Of a stretch of 64,000 nt of DNA, positions 56,613 through 64,000 are shown piece by piece; the first letter of the stretch is position 1; every line of letters begins with the position of its first letter. The stretch lies in the NCBI RefSeq assembly GCF_000972845.2, contig NC_040027.1, positions 8,395,228 through 8,459,227 on the forward strand, in the 5' to 3' direction. The DNA comes from Larimichthys crocea (taxonomy: Eukaryota > Chordata > Actinopteri > Sciaenidae). The translations under genes and the position numbers were made by a program. The notes beneath the pieces are model-generated. The model made no database searches, was not told the origin of the DNA, and saw nothing but the letters and a program-made list of their open reading frames with translations.

Positions 56613-57949
56613 CATCACACACGTACACAGATTTATATATGAGACATGGGAAGGGTCGTTGCTGTCTGTCATAACTATGTATGTATTATAATCTACTCTT
56701 TATACCACTTTGATAGAAAGTTTGTAACAGTTTTGTAAAGTCATTCTGCTGAAACATTCCGATTCTTGTTTGGGGCTTCTGCAGATCTAGTTACTGAGTA
56801 ATCCATCCATTAGCAACTCGAGGGTCTGACCTTGGCAGGAAGTCTTTCTTTCACTTTTTATTTGTTATTGTTCAAAGCTCATCTGTTATATAAATCATTT
56901 TTTATGGCTCATCTTGTGGAAGAAATGTTTTGGGAACAAAAATTTAAGCCTCCTAACTTAGAAATGGTCTGCATGGCAGAACTGTACTACAGAGTGTATG
57001 CAGATAATGTGAAAGGACTTGAAGGAGGAAGCTGCTGGAGCGGTGGTTGAAGCAGTTTGTACATATGTTTTAGATTTTCACAGTCAAACGTTGCCGCTGA
57101 TTCTCCACCTGTTTTGCGAAGAAGCGTTAAAATTATCGCAAGTATCCGAATTATGACATAACCTCAGCTGTTCTGACATTTCAGACTTTGCACCTGAATC
57201 AATCAGACTTTATCAGCAGCAGTAAAGTCTTTACAGGTAGCTCTTTCCTCCTCAGTTTTTACTTTTACTTCTGTCAAATTGTTCCCAACGCCTTGCAGTG
57301 AGTATCCGTCCAGCTCTCTGGACTCCATTAGTTTCGCTCCTTCATGGAGATAAAACAAGGACGCCTCAGAGTGCTGGGTCCACCTCAGGTCAAGAGCAGC
57401 CCAGCAAACCTATAGTCACAACTGACAGCCGCTGTCCTGCCAGAAAAGAGGCTGCAGGGACAGAGGGAGGGGGGGTCGCTGCATAATATAGGGGCAGCTG
57501 TCCATTGCCAGGTTTTCACACTCTGTCTGAGATGCCTCAAATAAGAAGAGGGAGCAGAGCGAGGATTGAGAGAACAGCAATACAAATGGTTGAATGTTGA
57601 AAAAGAAGATGGTGAGACACTGAAAACAAGAGTTGATTCCCCTCAATAGAAGTGAGCTGGGGTCGATGTCACTCTGGCCATGACTCATTCACGTGGACGG
57701 TCCTGTCACGGAGCAGAGGGGGTGGAGGAGGCTGAAGAATGGGCTGATGTGACGGTGCACAGAGGCAGGCGTCCACATGGCCCCCGACGCACCAACAAGG
57801 CCTCCGGACGACAAAAAAAAGGGGCCTCAGCTCTCCGGTCGTCCCCTCCTCAAAACCTCTCTGGGAATTCTGTTTTGCTGTCGCTCTCTCCTCTGCGGAG
57901 CCTCTCACTTTCTCCCAGGCCAGCGAAGGAATGTGGCTTCTGCAAACCA

Positions 57950-57974
57950 ACACACACACACACACACACACACA
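57950..57974. repeat. CA microsatellite
   Basis: An (AC)12-like uninterrupted tract lies downstream of dnai3. Confidence 0.9.
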
Positions 57975-58559
57975 TGCGGGGAGTGTCTTCACCCTCGCTG
58001 GTTAGTTATTATTGTAATGGCTGATGCAAAGAATGTTGTGCAACTGAGTAAGCTTGCATGCAACGTAAACACTCGTGGTATTTGAAGTTTGCAAAGACAT
58101 ATGCGAGTTAAGCTCTGCTGCTTAGCGCTCGCACTTCTTTAATGTTCTGGACAATGGACAACAGCACTGCCATAAACCCAGTGACCCCCCCCCAATGGCA
58201 TGAAGGGTATTCATCATGTCAGGTTTTCCTCCGTTGATTTCTTCATCTAAGTCCAAGAGATTTCCCAAACAAAAAGAAATCTTCCACTAAGGAAGGCTGT
58301 TTATATAGGGTGGATTGCCTGCAGTCCGGCTTTTATCGCCAATTCTTGAAGCCAAATCCTGGGAAACAATGCTAGCAGGTGCTGGGCAAGGAGGGGCTGT
58401 AAATCTGGCCTGGCGAATTAAGCCATTCCCTTGGCATTGTTCTGGCTGTTCTCTTAGCTGCTCCTGCTGGGGAGGGTGTTAGATTGGGGGTGAGGTGGAG
58501 CGATGGTCTGCTGCCTAAATCTCCCAACATAGGGGTCATCCAAGTTGGACTTCAGTGAG

Positions 58560-59110
58560 GTACATGTAGTGTTGTTTTAGTTTTTAGTTTCAGTCACATT
58601 CATACTCTTTTTAGTCTAGTCAAGTTTCAGACATTTATTTTACCAACCAAACATGTTAGAAGTACACACACATACGTTTAAATAAAATAAAATAAAATAG
58701 CATCATATGACGATGCCAGAAAAAATGTAAGTTGTCTGTCGAACCCACCACAGCTGCATCTTCTAAATAATGCCGAGTCGGGATTGAGAAAGTGACTGTG
58801 CAGTGCGACCTGATGCTCCTGAAGTGAGACACGGGAGACAGAAATACTGAAAAATAATAATAACGAGACGAAAAAACGTTATTATAACATACGTCATTAT
58901 AACATTTAGTCTCATTTTAGTCAACGAAAATGAAGAGACATTTTAGCAGAGTTTTTGTTTTGCATTTAGTCTCGTTTTTATTCGTCAACAACATTGCATT
59001 ATATATTTAATTATAGTTATCGTCACATGACCAGCGTTTGCGTTGCGTCTCGTCTTGTTTCCGTCACGTGATAAAGGTTCGTTGACGACGATATTTAGTC
59101 AGACGTGGTT
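58560..59110. repeat. Probable DNA-transposon-derived interspersed repeat
   Basis: The stretch is rich in TTTAGTC and its complement GACTAAA-like motifs (TTTTTAGTCTAGTC near 58608, CATTTTAGTCAACGAAAATG near 58912, TTTAGTCTCGTTTTTATTCG near 58965). Terminal sequences are rich in GTTGTTTTAGTTTTTAG and GTTGACGACGATATTTAGTC. It resembles a fish repeat family I know but cannot name with certainty. Confidence 0.4.
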
Positions 59111-62100
59111 TCTTGCATCAGAAAACATTGGCACATTGTTAAAAAAGAAACGTTTCCACTTCTCTAGAAAGAATCTCATCAGCATCTTCATTTCACCTCA
59201 AAGCAGCCGCTTGAGTTGCTAAAATCATCCCCAGTTAAGTTGTCAGGCGTCACAAAGCCGTTTCTCTCTAAAACCTCTGAGAAGCTGGTGGTAGGTTTCA
59301 TTAGTTGACCCTTGACCTCATAAGAGATCAGGTGACCAGCGCGCTGCTGAGGAATGTTCCCTCTTGACTTCTTTTCATTTTCTAATTTCAAACCTCTCAA
59401 CTGTTTGGATCCTTGGTCATTTTACTGGCCCCTCCCAGCAGATACCCGTCCAAGTGCGGGCAGCCTTTTGTACGTCCTGTGTGCAGTCAAGATTAGGAAA
59501 CATTATATGGCCACAAACTTTGGCTGTATATCAAAGTGGTGGAGCCTCTGAATGACCAGCACCAATGCTAGTGTGGCTAAAAAAACTGCACAGTTCAGCC
59601 AAATTAAACCCAAGTCAAGGTTTTCTCACTGGACCTTGAGTTACTAGACCTTTTCTAGACCGCCAAGATGTGGTTGAAAGTTCAGAAAAAAGCTAGCAAG
59701 TAGACTTTGGGTCAACATTATCTTGTAAAACTGTGTGTGGTTCCTCGAGGGCTTGTTGAAGAATGTGAAATGTACTTCAGAACTCTAGAAGAAGCGAGTA
59801 AGCAAACCTTGATTCAAGATTATTTAGTCAAACTTCTGTTTCCGAAGGTCAAAACACAAACGTCCCTCGTCCTTGTTGACGTGTCCTTTTGTGAAGTACT
59901 TCTTGAGGACGTTGCTCTACAAAAATATAGTTTGTTATGATTCTGAGTAAGGACTCTTCTCACTCAGCCATGCCAGCAGGAACAACTGATCCACATCAAA
60001 AGAAGGCACTTCACTGAGGAAATATTTATGATTTTTCTGCTGGAGGAATTCAGGTTCAAGTGCTGTAATTTCAGTCCATCAGCAACCACGGCTGGGGGAT
60101 GATTCACATTGAACATTGAGGAGTTCTTCATGCGTTATCTTGGCATAGACCCAGACCACGATGCCGTCCCTTCAGAGTGGGATCTGTCATCTAAACTATC
60201 AGTCTATCAGAGCGAACGTATGGAAAACCCTCGTGGCTTTTCCGATGACCATGGAAACTGAGAACTGTATTTTTCGACGTTGACTGAAAGATGGAAACCA
60301 AAGCAAAGTCTGAACATAACTTTGCTTCCTTGATAGAATTTCAAATTCCACCAACTATGGATTTTCTTTCAGGTAAAGTCAACATTTCCATCTTTAATGA
60401 TTCATGTTTGGTTCCCGAAGCTGGACAGAATCTTTCCGCTTAGCCTCAGCAATGGAAGTTAGTCTTTCCAGACCAAAACAAGCTGAAAGCTTCCTCATCA
60501 ACATCCTCAATGATGGTGCATCTCTATTCTTCGCTTTCTTTTAAAGTCCAGAAGTTTCATCTGTTTCGATGTCCGTATGAAGTCCTTTGTATGTTTTCCA
60601 AGCACACAGAGTTTGGTGTTTAAAAGGACTGCCCAACCTCTCGGTCACTTTGTAGATGATGCCGTGTTCCTGACGCGTTTCTCCATTAAAACACTTTGAC
60701 TTGATGTTTTTTCCTTTGAGTGAATTGTTGAATGAATACTTTTAGTTGTCTTGTTTTGTCCAATTGTGCGGTAAGAATCATGCGTTTCCTTCCTTCCTTG
60801 CACAATTGACTTAAAACACCTTACGCCAAAAAACAAAATTTACGCACATGTAGCTCTTACAGCGACTTTGGTATTAAACGTGTCTGACAGACATCCTTCC
60901 AGAAGTTTTGGATCTTCCAGTCATTAGAAAACCATCCGTATTTAGACGTTTAGAACAAACATCAAACGTTTGTTTGCAAGAAGTTTCGTCTTTGTGCTAA
61001 GCTGTGCTAGCTTCATATTATCCTACAAACATGAGAGTGGTGTGAATCTTCTCATCTAACTCTCGGGCAAGAAAGCGAATAAGCACATTTTCCCACAATA
61101 TTAAATTATTCCTTTGAGGCTGTCGTAGCTGGTTGTCAGCATCAAGGAGACTTCTGAAGCAGCAGGTAAACTAAGTTTTCCCGCTGACAGCTGGGGAGTG
61201 CTCTGCTGACAGCAGGGAGGCGATAGCGTGCACTAAAATACCAACTGTGTCACTCCACTTCCTCCGCGGAGAACAAAGTTATCACCGCGCCTCATATAAG
61301 CATGATGTTACGGGCTGGTTGGAGGATGAATCACTACAAAAGGTGTGCCACCTGCGAGTTTATCAAACCTGCGGAGGCCCAAATCTGTCTCATTGAGCCC
61401 CGACCACAGCTGCTGTCAAGGCCTCTTTTCAGTCTCACCTTTCAACATTTTTCTCTCCTATCAAGCGCAGCAAACCCTCACCCTCATCCTGTCCCAATGC
61501 TGAAAGGAGATTGCTCTCGTCTGGAGGAGTGGGATGGGGAGAGGTGATGAGCAGCTTACCTCTAGGAGGGATTAGCCTTATTAAAATGAAATAGTCTAGT
61601 CCTGAGTGACAGAGCAATGGAGGTGGAGGAGGGAAGAGGCAGAGGAGGAGAGAGGAGAGAGGCCTACGTTGTGTGAGGCCCGTCCCCTGAGGATCTGAAG
61701 CACCGCTCCTCTGTGTTCTCCTTCCCTCCATTCTTCACTTTCACCTCTCGCTCTCTCCTCATCTTCTCCCCCCTCCTCCTCTCTTTTACCTCTGAGTCTC
61801 TCATCATCACTGCGGTCCAGAACAGGCGGATCTGTCAGCGGTGCGTCAAGAGATCTGCCCCAAGGCCCTCAGATGGGCTGCCAAGTACAGGGGCTGGATC
61901 GTGAGGGAACAAAAGACCCCCCCCCTCCCCAAAAAAACACATCAGAAAGGCTGGGACCTTGGTAAAATGTGTTTAATAGCCCTCCTATTGAAGGGCACTG
62001 CACGTATGGAATGTGTGCCCAGGGTCACTGCGTGAAAAGTTCCCAGGCTTCGTTTGGCCACGTTTACGAGGAGCGAATGGGTCGGAGAACATGAACCAGC

Positions 62101-63244
62101 CTGAGCCTCTCAGAACATGTCCAATGAAAGACCCAACAACATGTACACTGATCCTTGTTGTAAGCACGAAGCCATGATTGAATCAGAAGACCACAGCACA
62201 CACTTTTTAACATGGGGACTTATGGAGCCAGCCTCAAGTGGACGAGAAGAGGAACTGCAGTCAGACACAAATCAAATGAAACTTCATTATTTTGTGGCGT
62301 AAAATTGGGAGTCAGACTCAGATTTAGAAGCTGTTACATGAAATAAACAAAGTCAGAACAGACGCACAGATTATCAGAGTTTAGTCCACGAATCCACCTC
62401 CGTAGTCTCTGTGTTTCAGGCTGTGACGTCAGGCTCACTGCATTCACATTCACATGAAATAACTTGATCCTTTATTTATTCAGATTATTCTGGAGAGCCT
62501 TCTCGTACCACTAACTGGTAAAACTGGAGCAGATTTCCACATCCCTTGTTGAACATTTCATGGGAAACTGAAGTTTACACCAACCGGTGACTGCGGTTTG
62601 TTTTCTGCACTTTGTGTTCTTGTCTGAAAAACATTGTTTAATGTCATTTAAAAAGTCACACAGATGATTTTAAATGTCCGCGATGACGTCTCGTCGCTCA
62701 GCTGACCGGAGGTGAAATCCCTGCAGACCTTTAGCCTTTAATGTCACGGTTAATGCGACACTATACTGAAAAGAAAAAAAAAAGAGTCTGAAACAAAGAC
62801 TGTGTGTTCGTGTGGTTGGCTGGTTGACTTGCAGCCATGATACCGACTCAAAGGTCAGCAGAGATTAAGGGAACAGAGGAGAGAAGAAGAAGGGGAGAAA
62901 AAGGTCTGGTTTCACATGCAGGTGGCTGTCAAGGATGTTTACCTAAAGAGACCCATATCTCCTCTCTCCCAAATTAGAAATGAACAAAAGTTTAGTTCAG
63001 TTCACTCCGACAGACGGCCTGATATCAAGTGGCGACCCTGACTGTCCAAACAGGCTCAGTGTTATTATGTCTACCTCCGTCTTCATATGGGATTTCTCTC
63101 CTGCTTTTATTGAGGCTGAGCGGCAGCTTTGGATGAAGTACTTTAAAAAAAAGTACTTGGAACATTAGGAGTCATTAAGTATGAAGACTTCTTTCCATGT
63201 TGCGTAACTTTTCTACCATTAAATAACAGTAACAATAACTTTAA

Positions 63245-63740
63245 TCTTTCATTCCCACTCCCTGTTTCTGAGGTACGTACGTAAGTCACACAGCACCAAC
63301 TATTTCACTGATTCTGGTGAAACTGGATCATATTTTATGGAGAAAATGTTTTCTGGTTTTCCCTCTGATGTCCTCCGGCTGCTCCGCCTCAACTCTCTGT
63401 GATTTACAGAGTTTATGATGGACAGTGAAGTAAACTGCTGACAGCTGTAGCTGCTGTTAGCTCATGTTAGCTCAGTTTGTTAGCTGGGCGGATTGTGACT
63501 TCAGAGTGCCTCCTTGAAGGGAGTGCCAACAGGTGTCTTGGTCCAACTAGAAGAGGAGGTTTCCAGGCCCAGGGTATGCTGACAGGTAGTGGAGCCAGTG
63601 TCGTGCCAGAACAGGAGCTGGTTAAGTTGGCAGTGTAACCGGGCCCGGCCTCTATGGAAATAATGAGGATGGTGACGGAGGAAGCTAAGAAGAGAAAAGG
63701 AGAAAATGAGCAAGCAAGAAGCCGCCGGAGGAAAGTAAAA
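63245..63740 (-). repeat. Dispersed repeat family X, copy 3 (reverse orientation)
   Basis: The reverse complement shares long blocks with 26130-27085, for example GGAAAACCAGAAAACATTTT, CAGTTTCACCAGAATCAGTG and CTGACAGC/CAGCAGCTACAGCTGTCAGC-type stretches, as well as TTCTTAGCTTCCTCCGTCA. No coding signal is seen. Confidence 0.7.
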
Positions 63741-63810
63741 CTGGGAATGACTTTCTTTTCTCAAAGTTCTGTTTTTTTCCCTTAAAATTCTGACATTTTT
63801 TCTCATTAAG

Positions 63811-63893
63811 GGGCCACAGGTCAGATTCGAACCCCAACAAGGATTCAGCCTTTGACTATGGGGTGGATGCTCTACTGATTGAGCTAACCATCA
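63811..63893 (-). mobile_element. tRNA-related sequence with A and B boxes (SINE-like)
   Basis: On the minus strand, TAGCTCAATCAGTAGAGC (A box and D arm) is followed about 35 bases later by GGTTCGAATC (B box). The D stem GCTC/GAGC pairs. The anticodon and T stems do not pair well, and no normal anticodon loop forms. It is therefore a tRNA-derived repeat or tRNA pseudogene, not a working tRNA gene. Confidence 0.55.
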
Positions 63894-63904
63894 ATTGTGA
63901 CTTC

Positions 63905-64000
63905 TAAACTCAGAATTCTGACAGTTTTTCTTAAAATTCTGACTTTTTTCTCTTAAGATTCTGACAGTTTTCTCTTAAAATTCTGACTTTTTTCTCTTAA
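63905..64000. repeat. Simple tandem repeat of TTCTGAC-T(n)-CTCTTAA units
   Basis: About 22-bp units of the type AAAATTCTGACTTTTTTCTC recur with small changes up to the window edge. Similar units occur at 63780-63805, on the other side of the tRNA-related sequence. The array continues beyond the window. Confidence 0.75.

Larger units (their letters stand above)
56613..64000. other. Region downstream of dnai3, no supported gene
   Basis: After the dnai3 stop the sequence holds a CA microsatellite, a probable DNA-transposon-derived repeat (58560-59110), a reversed copy of repeat family X, a tRNA-related sequence and a simple tandem repeat at the right edge. Mid-GC, non-repetitive stretches at about 58120-58560 and 61260-61680 could be conserved non-coding elements. 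In human the next gene is SYDE2, but I see none of its exons here. Confidence 0.5.

Noticed and set aside
59188..59400. A 70-codon minus-strand open frame with reasonable amino-acid composition
   Set aside because: I do not recognise the protein, and there are no convincing splice signals or neighbouring exons. Frames of this length occur by chance several times in each 10 kb here.
61839..61900. A possible 62-bp exon after a long pyrimidine tract (acceptor CTGTCAG, donor GTGAGG)
   Set aside because: All three frames are open, but none gives a recognisable protein and no partner exon is visible within 2 kb either side. It may be chance or part of a non-coding RNA.
63811..63893. A functional tRNA gene
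   Set aside because: A and B boxes are present, but the anticodon and T stems do not pair and there is no normal anticodon loop. Annotated as tRNA-derived repeat.

Overview
This window looks like nuclear DNA of a ray-finned (teleost) fish. It carries four spliced vertebrate genes with consensus GT-AG introns. It also has many CA/GT microsatellites, teleost-type interspersed repeats and a 10-N assembly gap. No bacterial-style operons, CRISPR arrays, rRNA genes or intact tRNA genes are visible. I built the gene models by hand from translated exons, splice sites and reading-frame continuity; all four keep an open frame from start to stop. Names rest on remembered family sequence, not on a database search.

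Layout. (1) 1-7.6 kb: intergenic and repeat-rich, with three ~0.9-kb tandem copies, one split by a transposon and one following the assembly gap. (2) 7,654-13,489 (+): a fetuin gene, most like fetuin-B, 7 exons, 427 aa, a secreted two-cystatin-domain protein with the 12-cysteine pattern. (3) 13.5-16.0 kb: intergenic repeats. (4) ~16.0-33.34 kb (+): gpsm2 (LGN). It has a CpG-rich non-coding first exon, a 7.2-kb first intron with degenerate LINE pieces, then 14 coding exons giving 696 aa (TPR array plus four GoLoco motifs). (5) 33,369-~38.45 kb (-): mcoln3 (TRPML3 cation channel), 13 coding exons, 561 aa, tail-to-tail with gpsm2 so that the two poly(A) signals lie about 30 bp apart. (6) 38.45-39.7 kb: a divergent promoter region with a perfect RFX X-box and a duplicated promoter-like module. 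(7) ~39.7-56.6 kb (+): dnai3 (wdr63), 24 coding exons, 857 aa, an inner-arm dynein intermediate chain. (8) 56.6-64 kb: no supported gene; repeats and possibly some conserved non-coding DNA.

The genes do not form one pathway. mcoln3 and dnai3 are also head-to-head neighbours in human (1p22.3), so that pair looks like conserved synteny. gpsm2 and fetuin next to them is a different arrangement from human. gpsm2 (spindle orientation, planar polarity, stereocilia), mcoln3 (endolysosomal channel of hair cells) and dnai3 (motile cilia) all matter in ciliated or mechanosensory epithelia, but I see no evidence that this shared theme is more than coincidence.

The observations most worth checking are: an exact 43-bp duplication of the last 3' splice site of dnai3, where the two acceptors give different reading frames; four exact two-copy tandem duplications of 41-45 bp in one window; the duplicated promoter module with an X-box; a 56-bp zero-spacer perfect palindrome inside a gpsm2 intron; loss of the zinc-directed aspartate in the fetuin-B CPDCP motif; and a run of CAG acceptors in mcoln3. 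I did not find a clearly new biological system.
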